This document shows positions 8,848-19,367 of a DNA stretch of 42,497 nucleotides, one piece after another (within the stretch, counting starts at the first letter, position 1; each line of letters opens with the position of its first letter). The DNA lies in the NCBI GenBank assembly GCA_964428805.1, contig CAYRZF010000008.1, forward strand, positions 1 through 42,497, read 5' to 3'. Both the position numbers and the translations under genes were made by a program. Source of the DNA: CAYRZF01 sp964428805 (lineage in GTDB: Bacteria; Methylomirabilota; Methylomirabilia; Rokubacteriales; CSP1-6). The notes beneath the pieces are model-generated. The model was not told the origin of the DNA, made no database searches, and saw only the letters and a list, made by a program, of their open reading frames with translations.

Positions 8848-9552
8848 CTAACCGGTCAGGAGCGCGGCGAGCTCTTGGGCGAGGGCGGGGCCGATCCCCG
8901 ACTCCTCGTGCTTGAAGTAAATGAAGGTGTCTCGCCATCCCGCCCCGAGCTTCTTCACTGTCTCGCTCCACTCCTTCAGATCGTCCAGAGAGTACCCCTC
9001 GTGGCGTAGCCTGAAGTAGCCGAAATCGGCCGTCGCCACGAGCGGCGTGGTTCCTTTCTCGGTGTCGGCGATGCAGAGGGCCGCGTTCCGGGTTCTGAGC
9101 AGCGCGTACACGTCCTCGGTGAACCACGAGGCATGGCGGAACTCGAAGGCGCAGCGGAGGCCTGGCGGGAGGAGGACCAGCAGGTCCCCCAGCCGTCCCA
9201 GGTCCTTCTTGAAGAAGGGCGGGAGCTGGAAGAGGAACGGGCCGAGCTTCGGGCCGAGGGCCCGCGCCGTGTCGAGGAAGTAGCGGAGCGGCTCATCCAC
9301 GTCCTTGAGACGGGCGTCGTGAGTGATCCGTTTCGGAGCTTTGAGGGCGAAGATGAAGCCGGCCGGGGTCTCGGCGTCCCAGCCGGCGATGGTTTTGGCG
9401 TTGGGCATCCGGTAGAACGTGTAGTTGATCTCCACGGTGGTGAAGCGCTCGGCGTAATAAAGGAGCATCTTGGAGGCTGGGAACTTCGCCGGGTAGAAGC
9501 TGCCGCGCCACTCGGGATAGTTGTACCCGGAGGTGCCGATGCGGACGGCCAC
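8848..9552 (-). CDS. DUF72 family protein
   Basis: A 234-residue DUF72 (YecE-like) protein with a TIM-barrel-type fold of unproven function. The family signature is clear: an N-terminal IGTSGYNYPEWRGSFYP, then YAERFTTVEINYTFYRMP, FIFALKAPKRITH, LGPFLFQLPP and the central EFRHASW. The start is GTG 9552, which begins exactly at the conserved VRIGTSGY strand. It is followed on the same strand by nothing, ending at the palindromic repeat, and the PIG-L gene lies 22 bp upstream on the same strand, so the two are probably co-transcribed. The neighbouring NHEJ genes give no firm functional link. The family call is secure; biochemical function is unknown. Confidence 0.9.
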   Translation of the reverse strand: MAVRIGTSGYNYPEWRGSFYPAKFPASKMLLYYAERFTTVEINYTFYRMPNAKTIAGWDAETPAGFIFALKAPKRITHDARLKDVDEPLRYFLDTARALGPKLGPFLFQLPPFFKKDLGRLGDLLVLLPPGLRCAFEFRHASWFTEDVYALLRTRNAALCIADTEKGTTPLVATADFGYFRLRHEGYSLDDLKEWSETVKKLGAGWRDTFIYFKHEESGIGPALAQELAALLTG

Positions 9553-9574
9553 GGCGCGACCCGAAAGCCTTGCC

Positions 9575-10276
9575 TCAGCGGGGGATCACGATCCGGTTGA
9601 AGGTCTCCGCATAGGCGAACCCCTTGGGCTTGCCGGCCTCCGCCGCGCGCTCGCGCACGCGGGCCTCGACGGCCGCGAAGTCGTCCATCTGGCTGGCGTG
9701 GCAGGCGAGCGCCTTGAGCTTGAGGTCCATCGTGTCTGTGATGTCCACGACCACCTCGGGGTTCTCCCACCACATGAGATACACCTCGCGAACCTTGTGA
9801 GGCTCGAGCCCCTGGGCCAGGAGCTCTGGGAAGGAGAGGTGATCGCGGGCGAGGGGGTACACGCAGTCGAGAGCCACGCCGCCGGCGATCCGGTGGTCGC
9901 GGTGGGAGGCGTAGAGGTTGAGGGTCCGGAACGGATTCTGGATGACGAGGCGCTCCGGTCGCCAGCGGCGGATCTCGGCGGTGACGGCGCGTCGCACCTC
10001 GCGGGTGTCTTCCAGCTCTCCGTCCGGATAGCCGAGAAACCGGACGCGCTCGACCCCAAGTGTCCGCGCCGCGTTCAGCTGCTCCTCCTCCCGGATCTTC
10101 GCCAGCCGCTCTGAGGTCATGCTCCGGTCGCCGGAACCTTTGTCCCCGTTCGTGAGGATGACGTAGGTGACCTCTTTGCCTTCTTTCACCCACTTGGCCA
10201 CGCTGCCGCCGCAGCCGAACTCAGCGTCGTCGGGATGGGCCACCACCACCATGACCCGCCGGTTGCTCTCAGCCAT
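9575..10276 (-). CDS. PIG-L family zinc deacetylase
   Basis: A 233-residue LmbE/PIG-L deacetylase, a cytoplasmic zinc hydrolase family that removes acetyl groups from N-acetylglucosamine-linked compounds such as mycothiol, bacillithiol and lipid precursors. The metal motif AHPDDAEFGCGG is at residues 13-24, and the second ligand group is SHRDHRIAG, with the N-P-F segment just before it. The ATG at 10276 is preferred to the in-frame GTG at 10282. It is divergent from the IclR-type regulator gene, with about 90 bp between starts, so the regulator might control it; this is inference. BshB-like or MshB-like function is possible, but neither pathway has another gene here, so the substrate is not assignable. 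Confidence 0.9.
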   Translation of the reverse strand: MAESNRRVMVVVAHPDDAEFGCGGSVAKWVKEGKEVTYVILTNGDKGSGDRSMTSERLAKIREEEQLNAARTLGVERVRFLGYPDGELEDTREVRRAVTAEIRRWRPERLVIQNPFRTLNLYASHRDHRIAGGVALDCVYPLARDHLSFPELLAQGLEPHKVREVYLMWWENPEVVVDITDTMDLKLKALACHASQMDDFAAVEARVRERAAEAGKPKGFAYAETFNRIVIPR

Positions 10277-10328
10277 CCGCACCAGTCTTTCAGCAATTGC
10301 TCACCCCGTCAAGCCACGCGCCGAGCGC

Positions 10329-10357
10329 TTGTCCATCTCAAGACGCCGTTTTATACT
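10329..10357 (+). promoter_or_regulatory. Predicted promoter placing the IclR-gene mRNA start near its ATG
   Basis: TTGTCC (10329-10334) and TATACT (10352-10357) have an exact 17-bp spacer. The expected transcription start is about 10364, only three bases before ATG 10367, so the mRNA would be nearly leaderless. The alternative ATG at 10358 would lie upstream of the transcription start and is therefore disfavoured. Confidence 0.6.
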
Positions 10358-10366
10358 ATGCTTGCC

Positions 10367-11113
10367 ATGGCGAAAAAAGCGAAGTCCGACTACCTCATTC
10401 AGTCCGTGAGCCGTGCTCTTGATCTCCTCGAGGCGTTCTCCGCGAAGGAGGCAGAGCTGGGGGTCACCGAGCTGGCGCGCAAGCTGAAGCTCCACAAGAA
10501 TAACGTCTTTCGGTTGCTCGCCACCCTGGAGACGCGCGGGTACGTGGAGCAGGACAAGGAGACGGAGCGCTACCGGCTTGGCGTCAAGGTCTACGAGGTC
10601 GCCTCGGTCTTCCTCCAACACCTGGACCTTCGTCGCCAGTCACGGCCCCACCTTGAATCCCTGGCAGCCAAATCTGGCGAGACCGCCTACCTGACCGTCC
10701 TCGACGGCGGCGCGGCGGTGTACGTTGACATGGTGGAATCCGAACAGGGCGTCCGCGTTGGGCCCCGGCTCGGTCGGCGCGTTCCGGCTGTTGCGACAGC
10801 CGCGGGTCACGTGCTCCTCGCGGGGCTGGAGCGCCCGCAGCAGGAGGAGGCCGTCGCCGGCCAGGCTGAGCCCGCTCCGCTCTTGGAGCGGCTGGCCCGC
10901 GTCACGGCGGAGGGCTACGCAGTGGATCACGAGGAGGGCGAGCCCGGCGTCGTCGCTGTGGCCGTTCCGATTCGCGACGTGACGAAGCGCATCGTCGCAG
11001 CCGTTGAGTGTGATGCTCCCGCCTTTCGGTGGACCCTCGCGCGCGTGAAGGGAGAACTCGTCCCGCTCGTCATCGGCGCCGCGCACCAGATCGAAGCGGG
11101 TCTCGGCGGTTGA
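10367..11113 (+). CDS. IclR-family transcriptional regulator
   Basis: A 248-residue regulator. Residues 1-65 are the IclR winged helix: VSRALDLLEAFSAKEAELGVTELARKL, then LHKNNVFRLLATLETRGYVEQD. Residues 80-245 are the GAF-like effector domain, with YLTVLDGGAAVYVDMVES, the hinge AGHVLLAGL and AVPIRDVTKRIVAAVEC. Such proteins usually repress or activate nearby catabolic or efflux genes in response to a small aromatic or organic acid. Here the stop codon overlaps the TTG start of the next small membrane protein gene, so the regulator heads an operon with two membrane proteins and is divergent from the PIG-L deacetylase gene. The start was chosen from promoter geometry. The effector cannot be predicted. 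Confidence 0.92.
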   Translation: MAKKAKSDYLIQSVSRALDLLEAFSAKEAELGVTELARKLKLHKNNVFRLLATLETRGYVEQDKETERYRLGVKVYEVASVFLQHLDLRRQSRPHLESLAAKSGETAYLTVLDGGAAVYVDMVESEQGVRVGPRLGRRVPAVATAAGHVLLAGLERPQQEEAVAGQAEPAPLLERLARVTAEGYAVDHEEGEPGVVAVAVPIRDVTKRIVAAVECDAPAFRWTLARVKGELVPLVIGAAHQIEAGLGG

Positions 11114-11313
11114 GCCGAGGGCTGCTCGGACTTCTGCTGATCCTCGCCGGCCTCCCCGCGCTCTTTTTGGCGCCGCTGGAGTTGGGGGCCGTTCGGATCG
11201 CGGGGGTGAGCCTCGGGTGGTGGTACGGGGGCGTCGTTGCCCCGCTCCTTGCCTTCGTCCTGACCCTCGTCTCTCTGGGGGTTTCCCCGGACGATTCCGA
11301 CCGATCCCAATGA
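11110..11313 (+). CDS. Small two-helix membrane protein
   Basis: A 67-residue protein with two predicted membrane helices (about residues 4-22 and 38-58) joined by a short loop containing VRIAGVSLGWWYG. I cannot name the family with confidence. The size, the G-x-x-L-G-W-W-Y motif and pairing with a larger membrane protein recall small accessory subunits of transporters such as the DUF4212 subunit of solute:sodium symporters, but that is only a resemblance. It starts at TTG 11110 overlapping the IclR stop (TTGA) and ends overlapping the ATG of the next gene (ATGA), so all three genes are translationally coupled. Confidence 0.65.
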   Translation: MSRGLLGLLLILAGLPALFLAPLELGAVRIAGVSLGWWYGGVVAPLLAFVLTLVSLGVSPDDSDRSQ

Positions 11314-12851
11314 GCGGCTCCCCGTCGGCCCCTGCGGGGCGGGACCAGGGAGGCTGGCGACGGGCGGCCCGCCTCGGTTCAGTCTGGACGACTCCGGCCT
11401 TGCTCCTCGCGGTTCCCACCGCGCTGATCGTCGAGGGACGCGATGGGCTCTGGCTCGCGCTTCTCTTTGTCGTCGCGCCGCTCTTGGCCTCCCTCGCCTC
11501 CGCCTCCACGCGCGGCGCGGCGGCGGGGGCCGGTGAAGGGACACTTCCTGTTGTCGCGATGCTCCTGGTAGTCGGCCTGCTCGTCTGGGCGAACCTGAGC
11601 CTGGCCGGGGATATCGCGACCTGGATGGGTCTGCCCCGCTGGCGTGGAATCGTCCCTGCCGCCGGTGTGGCTCTGGGTCTGATGTTGTGGCCCGCGGTGG
11701 CCCGCCACTGGCCCTGGCTCCTCCCGGTGGGGCTCGTTGCTCTCGTGCTTCCGCTGGTGGTCATTGTCTATGCCTCGCACTCGAACCCCATCGCGACCTG
11801 GAGCCGGGTGGCCTCGCAGCCGGCCTTCCGGTTTTCCGCCGACAGTCCGTGGGTGACCGAGGGGCGCTCCGTGGGCCCCCGCCGCGGGTCCCACGCCCTC
11901 CTCTTCGAGGAGGAACACCGCGTGACGCCCGTGGGTTCAGGGCCGCTCCGCATCGAGGTCAGCGATCTGGGACGTCTCCAGGTTCAGGAGTGGACGCTCG
12001 CGCCAGGTCAATCGGTGACCCTTCGCCCGGGCGACAGGCTTCAGGTGGACAGTCCGTCGCGGTTCAAATTCGAGGCGGACAAGCGCGTCCCCGGCGCCCC
12101 CGTCTCCGGAATCGCGTGGGCCGACTCCTCCCGCTCGCCGCGTCCGGTGACGCTGATTCGCCTCCTCGGCCTCGGCCTCACGCTCGTGGGCGGCGCTCTT
12201 GGGCTCGTGGGTTTCGCCGGACCGACCGGCACAGCGCGCACCAGCGTCGGCCTCAGCGGTCTCGTGTTCCTGGTGGCCCTCGGGTGGGCCGAGTGCTGGG
12301 CCCTTTACGCCGTTCGCTGGGCGCCGGAGTTTTTCCTCGCGGGGACCACGACGGCCGCACTGCTGGAGCTTCCCGCTCTGGTCCTCCGAGGCAGTCCCTG
12401 GGGCTCTCGGCTCGCCGGGGTCACCCTTGTCGGTCTCTTCGCGCTGTTTCTCGCCGCCTCCGCCGCCCTCAGGAAGCAACTCGCCGTCGCGCAGGAGCAA
12501 GCGGAAGCGGGAGTCGGATCCGATCGGGGACTCTGGATCGGGATTTTCGCCGTGGCAGCGCTGGCGGCCCTCTGGCCGGTGGAGCCCTCGTCGCTCGTCC
12601 TAAGCTCTTTGGGGCTGGCCGCGTCCACCCGCTCGCCGTTCGTCCTGTTTGGAACGCCGGCTGACCGGCCGGGGGCTGGGGCCTGGGCGGCGGGGCTCGG
12701 GCTGGTCCTCTTTCTGGGCTTGACCGCCGTGGGGCGGCTGGGCGTTCCCGTGGGCGCGGTCGCCCAGGCGCTCGTGGCCTATCCGGCGCTGGTGGCCGCT
12801 CCCGTTGCGGCGGGCATCCTTCGGGTTGCCAGGCGCCCGGCTGGCCCATAA
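11310..12851 (+). CDS. Uncharacterised polytopic membrane protein
   Basis: A 513-residue integral membrane protein that I do not recognise. About six hydrophobic segments (residues roughly 28-180) precede a soluble beta-rich stretch (about 180-285) containing GPLRIEVSDLGRLQVQEWTL and a segment LAPGQSVTLRPGDRLQVD. A second block of about eight helices follows (residues 290-505). The soluble part resembles a small beta-sandwich or FHA/barrel-like insert but shows no catalytic motif. The ATG overlaps the stop of the small membrane protein, and both lie behind an IclR regulator, so a two-component exporter or importer is a reasonable guess. Nothing in the sequence identifies a substrate. It ends 57 bp before the HicB-like gene. 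Confidence 0.75.
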   Translation: MSGSPSAPAGRDQGGWRRAARLGSVWTTPALLLAVPTALIVEGRDGLWLALLFVVAPLLASLASASTRGAAAGAGEGTLPVVAMLLVVGLLVWANLSLAGDIATWMGLPRWRGIVPAAGVALGLMLWPAVARHWPWLLPVGLVALVLPLVVIVYASHSNPIATWSRVASQPAFRFSADSPWVTEGRSVGPRRGSHALLFEEEHRVTPVGSGPLRIEVSDLGRLQVQEWTLAPGQSVTLRPGDRLQVDSPSRFKFEADKRVPGAPVSGIAWADSSRSPRPVTLIRLLGLGLTLVGGALGLVGFAGPTGTARTSVGLSGLVFLVALGWAECWALYAVRWAPEFFLAGTTTAALLELPALVLRGSPWGSRLAGVTLVGLFALFLAASAALRKQLAVAQEQAEAGVGSDRGLWIGIFAVAALAALWPVEPSSLVLSSLGLAASTRSPFVLFGTPADRPGAGAWAAGLGLVLFLGLTAVGRLGVPVGAVAQALVAYPALVAAPVAAGILRVARRPAGP

Positions 12852-12908
12852 GATAGCGCTATGGCCAGGATGCCGTAATATCTGGGCGCCAGAGTGTGCG
12901 AGGGGACC

Positions 12909-13094
12909 ATGGCTCGAGAATTTACGGTTGTCATCGAACAGGACGAAGAAGGCTATCTGGTCGGGACTGTTCCAGAGCTGAAGGGGTGCCACACGCAAGC
13001 GCGATCGCTGGATGAGCTGATGGCGCGCGTCAAGGAAGTGATCGTGCTGTGTCTTGAAGTCGGTGGGGAGAGCAAGGCGTCGAGGCGGAGTTGA
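12909..13094 (+). CDS. HicB-like small protein (orphan)
   Basis: A 61-residue protein with the partial RNase-H-like fold of HicB antitoxins (UPF0150). It has the pattern FTVVIEQDEEGYLVGTVPELKGCHTQARSLDELMARVKE, in which the Y-x-V-x-x-P-x-L-x-G-C core is diagnostic. It lacks the C-terminal DNA-binding domain of longer HicB proteins, and no HicA toxin is adjacent. The next two genes encode a different toxin-antitoxin pair, 32 bp away. The start is ATG 12909; an in-frame GTG at 12894 would add five residues. It could be a solo antitoxin, or a domain with an unrelated regulatory role. Confidence 0.82.
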   Translation: MAREFTVVIEQDEEGYLVGTVPELKGCHTQARSLDELMARVKEVIVLCLEVGGESKASRRS

Positions 13095-13126
13095 GTTGAC
13101 CGCGTCATGATCACGAGAGGACAGAC

Positions 13127-13345
13127 ATGAAGACTATAGGCCGGATGACTGTTCGCGAGCTGCAGCAGGTCGTCGAAAAGGTGGTTGAGGAGAAGTTGTA
13201 CGAGCTCATCGGTGACCCGGATCAAGGGTTGGAGCTCAGGGAATCGGTCAAGCGGCGCCTGCGTCGAACGCTGCGGGATGAAAGGAAAGGAAAGCGGAGC
13301 ATCTCCGCCCAAGAAGCGGCAAAGCGCTTGGGCCTACGGTGGTAG
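13127..13345 (+). CDS. Antitoxin of a RelE/ParE-type toxin-antitoxin pair
   Basis: A 72-residue, highly charged, largely helical protein. Its N-terminal MTVRELQQVVEKVVEEKLYELIGDPD and C-terminal SAQEAAKRLGLRW match the small antitoxins that precede RelE/ParE toxins in many genomes, where the N-terminal part helps oligomerise and the C-terminal part wraps the toxin. Its TAG stop lies inside the toxin gene: the toxin GTG start at 13339 overlaps it by seven bases, giving translational coupling with the antitoxin made first. The family call rests mainly on size, composition and gene order. Confidence 0.75.
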   Translation: MKTIGRMTVRELQQVVEKVVEEKLYELIGDPDQGLELRESVKRRLRRTLRDERKGKRSISAQEAAKRLGLRW

Positions 13346-13617
13346 ACTCTGCGTACCGTGTTGAGTTCCGGCCGGAAGCGCTTCGTGACCTCTCGGGGAT
13401 GGATCCTCCCATCGTGGAATTCATCTTTGGTCGGATTCGCTGGCTGTCTGAGCATTTCGATGACATCACGCCCGAACCGCTGAAGGGGAAGGCATGGCGG
13501 GGAGTTTACAAGTTTCGAGCGGGCGACTACCGAGCTCTCTATGCCGTCAACCGGGACAGACGGCTGCTGACTGTCCATGCGGTGGGCCATCGCCGGGACA
13601 TCTACCGGACTGAGTGA
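13339..13617 (+). CDS. RelE/ParE-family toxin
   Basis: A 92-residue toxin of the RelE/ParE superfamily. The fold is recognisable from YRVEFRPEALRDLSGMDP, EHFDDITPEPLKGKAWRGVYKFRAGDYRALYAVN and the final VHAVGHRRDIYR. The last segment carries the His/Arg/Tyr residues typical of the RelE ribonuclease branch (mRNA cleavage on the ribosome) rather than ParE. It starts at GTG 13339 inside the antitoxin gene. It ends four bases before the uvrA start, which suggests that the TA pair was inserted directly upstream of uvrA or shares its transcript. GC content is lower than in uvrA. Confidence 0.85.
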   Translation: MVDSAYRVEFRPEALRDLSGMDPPIVEFIFGRIRWLSEHFDDITPEPLKGKAWRGVYKFRAGDYRALYAVNRDRRLLTVHAVGHRRDIYRTE

Positions 13618-13621
13618 GCCT

Positions 13622-16392
<2,771 letters not shown>

Positions 16393-16393
<1 letters not shown>

Positions 16394-17811
16394 TGCGACG
16401 CACGAAGATCGTCTGTACCATCGGGCCCTCCAGCGCCTCTGCCGATATGCTCGATCGGCTTGTGGCGGCCGGGATGGATGTGGCCCGCCTCAATTTCTCT
16501 CACGGAGACCAGGCCCGGCACGCCCAGGTGATTCAGCGGATCCGCGAGGGCCAGGCGCGGTGGGGGAAGCCCGTCGCGATCCTTCAGGATCTCCAGGGGC
16601 CCAAGGTGCGGCTTGGCCGCTTCGTCGGCGGCAGCGTGTGGCTCAAGACGGCCGAGGCGTTCACCCTGACTTCTCGACCGGGCGTCGGCACACACGACCA
16701 CGCCACGATCAACGAGCCGGAGCTCCTCTCGGCGCTCAAGCCCGGCGACCAGGTGTGGATGGACGATGGGCTGGTCCAGCTCAGGGTCGAAGCCGTGGAA
16801 GGCGACGATGTGCGGTGCCAGATCACGGCCGGTGGTCGGGTGGATGACCACAAGGGAATTTCCCTCCCGCGGGTCTATCGCCCCACCTCCTGCCTGACCG
16901 CCAAGGACCGCGAGGACCTCGAGTTCGGCGTCAACCTGGGCGTGGATTTCGTGGCGATCTCCTTTGTCCGGTCGGCTGCGGACGTCCAGGAGGTGAAGCA
17001 GCTCCTCCAGGAGCATGGCACCGAGGTGCCCATCGTCGCGAAGATCGAGCGGGCGGAGGCCGTCACGAACCTTCAGGAGATCCTGGCGCTTGTGGACGCT
17101 GTGATGGTGGCGCGAGGGGATTTGGGAGTGGAGGTGCCCCTCGAGGAGGTTCCGGTCATCCAGAAGGCGGTAATCCGACAGGCGCGAGTGGCCAAGGTCC
17201 CGGTGATCGTGGCTACCCAGATGCTGGAATCCATGGTGGAGCATGTGCGGCCGACCCGGGCGGAGGTGTCCGATGTCGCCACGGCGATCTTCGACGGTGC
17301 CGATGCCATCATGCTTTCGGCTGAGAGCGCCACGGGCAAATACCCGGTGGAGGCGGTGGAGATGATGGCGCGGATCGCCCTACGGGCCGAGCAGTCGGTG
17401 GCGCGGCCGCGCGTCGAGCGGCGCCGCCTGGAGGTCTCGGGTTTCGCCGAGGCGATCGCCGACGCGGCCTGCCACGCCGCCGGGGGCCTCAAGGCGAAAG
17501 CCATCGTGGCGTTCACCCAGTCGGGGTCCACCGCCCGTCTCATTTCCCACGAGCGCCCCGAGGTGCCGATCATCGCTCTCACCCCTTACCCGGAGGTTCA
17601 GCGGCGACTCGCGCTTTGCTGGGGCGTCTCCTCACGGCTCGTGCGGAAAGTGGAGACGACCGACGAGATGATCGAAGAGGTCGATTCCACACTGTTAGGT
17701 GATGGATCGGTTCGCGTCAACGACGTCCTCGTCATCATTTCGGGAGCGCCCATGTGGGTCACGGGGACGACGAACCTTTTGAAGCTGCATCGCGTCGGCC
17801 AACGGCGGTAG
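16393..17811 (+). CDS. pyk: Pyruvate kinase
   Basis: A 472-residue pyruvate kinase, which converts phosphoenolpyruvate and ADP to pyruvate and ATP in the last step of glycolysis. Landmarks in order are RRTKIVCTIGPSS (residues 2-14), the active-site ARLNFSHGD, LQDLQGPKVRLGR, VDFVAISFVRSA, the catalytic lysine segment AKIERAEAV, MVARGDLGVEVP, the substrate loop ATQMLESM and the metal/phosphate helix LSAESATGKYPVEAV. The C-terminal domain ends around LVIISGAP. Length and motifs are complete. The gene is fused translationally to uvrA by a one-base overlap, an odd operon partner. An enoyl-CoA hydratase gene follows after 16 bp. Confidence 0.97.
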
Positions 17812-17827
17812 CAAGGAGAGAACCATC

Positions 17828-18616
17828 ATGGCCTACCAGACGCTCCTCCTCGACGTGAAGGATGCGGTCGCCACCATCACGCTGAACCGCCCTGAGGCCT
17901 ATAACGCCCTCACCATCCCGATGGCCCGAGAGCTTTTCCACGCCGTGCTGGAGCTAGATGAAGATAAGGACGTGCGGTGCGTTGTCGTCACCGGGGCGGG
18001 AAAGGCCTTCTGCGCGGGGGGTGACGTGAAAGAGTTCGCCGACAACCTGCCAAAGGTGGGCGTTCTCCTGAAGGAGCTCACCACGTACCTCCACGGCGCG
18101 GTGTCCCGGCTGGTGCGGAGCCCGAAGCCGGTGATCATGGGAGTCAACGGTGTCGCGGCGGGAGGCGGGATGAGCCTGGCGCTCTCGGGGGACCTGGTGG
18201 TCGCCGCCGAGTCAGCGAAGTTCACGATGGCCTACTCGAAGATCGCCGCCACGCCGGACGGCTCGTCCTCGTACTTCCTGCCGCGGCTGATCGGCCTCCG
18301 CCGCGCCCTCGAACTCCACTATACCAACCGCGTCCTCAGCGCCCGGGAGGCGCTCGACTGGGGGCTGGTCACCCGTGTGGTGCCCGACGCCGAGTTTCCC
18401 CAGGCGCTTTCGGCGCTGGCCCGCGAGCTGGCTCAGGGGCCGACCCTCGCCTTCGGCGGCGCCAAGCGCCTCTTCCACCAGGGTTGCCACGAGAGCCTGG
18501 AGACCCAGATGGAGCTGGAGGCCCAGGCCATCGCGGCCTGCGGGGCGACCGAGGACTTCAAGGCCGGCGTCACCGCCTTCACCCAGAAGAAGATCCAGAC
18601 CTTCAAGGGGCGGTAG
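17828..18616 (+). CDS. Enoyl-CoA hydratase/isomerase family protein
   Basis: A 262-residue crotonase-superfamily enzyme acting on acyl-CoA thioesters in the cytoplasm. The oxyanion-hole segments are GKAFCAGGDVKEF (about residues 58-70) and VNGVAAGGGMSLALSGDLVVA. The position of the usual catalytic glutamates is occupied by KIAATPDGSSSYFLPRLIG, with Asp in P-D-G-S, a pattern seen in PaaG-like 1,2-epoxyphenylacetyl-CoA isomerases and other isomerase-type members rather than in classical hydratases. The ribosome site AAGGAGAG precedes ATG 17828. The substrate is not determinable. The gene ends 7 bp before the selenocysteine glutaredoxin-DinB gene and probably shares its transcript. Confidence 0.9.
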   Translation: MAYQTLLLDVKDAVATITLNRPEAYNALTIPMARELFHAVLELDEDKDVRCVVVTGAGKAFCAGGDVKEFADNLPKVGVLLKELTTYLHGAVSRLVRSPKPVIMGVNGVAAGGGMSLALSGDLVVAAESAKFTMAYSKIAATPDGSSSYFLPRLIGLRRALELHYTNRVLSAREALDWGLVTRVVPDAEFPQALSALARELAQGPTLAFGGAKRLFHQGCHESLETQMELEAQAIAACGATEDFKAGVTAFTQKKIQTFKGR

Positions 18617-18623
18617 TCACGTG

Positions 18624-19364
18624 ATGGCCACGCGCCTCTTCTACCGGCCCGGCTGATCCTCCTGTGCCAAGACGAGAGAGTTGCTCTCGTCCTTGGGAGT
18701 CGAGTTCGAGGCGATCAACGTCGAGGGAAATCCCGCGGCGCTGGCGGAACTCCACCGCCTCGGTGTCCCTCTCGTCCCCGCCGTCGCCGTGGGGGACCGG
18801 GTGGTCCACGGCTGGAACCCGAAAGGGGTGGCGGAGCTCGTGGGAGTCGAGTACGCCGAGCGGGAGCGACTCTCTCTCGAAGAGCTCGTGAAACGCCTCG
18901 ACACCGTCCTCGCTGCGGCGCAGCGCGCGATCCGGCAGGTCCCGGAAGCCAGCCTCGAGATGAAATCCCCCGATCGTGACCGGACGGTACGCAATCTCGG
19001 CTACCATATCTTTCGCCTGAGCCTGGCTTTCCGCGACGGGATGGCGGAGCGGCGGTTCCCGGAGGAGTGGCTTCAAGAGGGGGCGCCGGCGGCGGTTCAC
19101 GAAGGGGCGGCCATCGCGCGCTATGGCCAGACCGTTCGAGAGCGCCTCGCCGAGTGGCTCGGGCGGCCGGGAGCCTTGGAGGGTGTGGTGGAGACGTACT
19201 ACGGTCCTCAGACCGCCCATGAGCTGCTCGAGCGCACCACCTGGCATGCGGCTCAGCACGTGCGCCAGCTCTACGCGCTGCTCGAGATGATGGAGATCGC
19301 CCCCGACCGCCCCCTCACTGAGAAGGACTTCGCCGGCCTCCCCCTGCCGAAGGCCCTATGGTGA
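18624..19364 (+). CDS. Selenocysteine glutaredoxin-like protein with DinB domain (in-frame TGA at 18654)
   Basis: Read through one TGA, this is a 246-residue protein. It opens MATRLFYRPG, then TGA (codon 11), then SSCAKTREL, so the redox motif is U-S-S-C (Sec11, Cys14), where glutaredoxin-like homologues have C-x-x-C. Residues 1-80 form the glutaredoxin fold, with the cis-proline in GVPLVPAVAVGD. Residues 90-235 are a DinB-type four-helix domain with His128, His208 and His212 (HAAQH) as probable metal ligands, a family linked to thiol-dependent transferases. A 12-bp hairpin at 18667-18696 follows the TGA, as expected of a bacterial SECIS. Without readthrough, translation would stop after ten codons, and the remaining frame would lack a normal start and half the active site. 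The start ATG is 7 bp after the enoyl-CoA hydratase gene. A sequencing error is the main alternative. Confidence 0.88.
18654..18696 (+). promoter_or_regulatory. UGA(Sec) codon and candidate SECIS hairpin of the glutaredoxin-DinB gene
   Basis: The TGA occupies 18654-18656. GACGAGAG (18671-18678) pairs perfectly with CTCTCGTC (18684-18691) around the five-base loop AGTTG. CCAA (18667-18670) pairs with TTGG (18693-18696) across one bulged C at 18692. The loop has G as its second base (18680), 23 nt past the TGA. Known bacterial SECIS elements have a G in the first two loop positions about 16-37 nt after UGA, where SelB binds. Confidence 0.87.
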
Positions 19365-19367
19365 CCC

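Noticed and set aside
18681..19364. Starting the glutaredoxin-DinB gene at TTG 18681
   Set aside because: It would omit the redox motif and first strand, lies inside a hairpin and has no ribosome site. Sec readthrough from ATG 18624 explains the whole fold.
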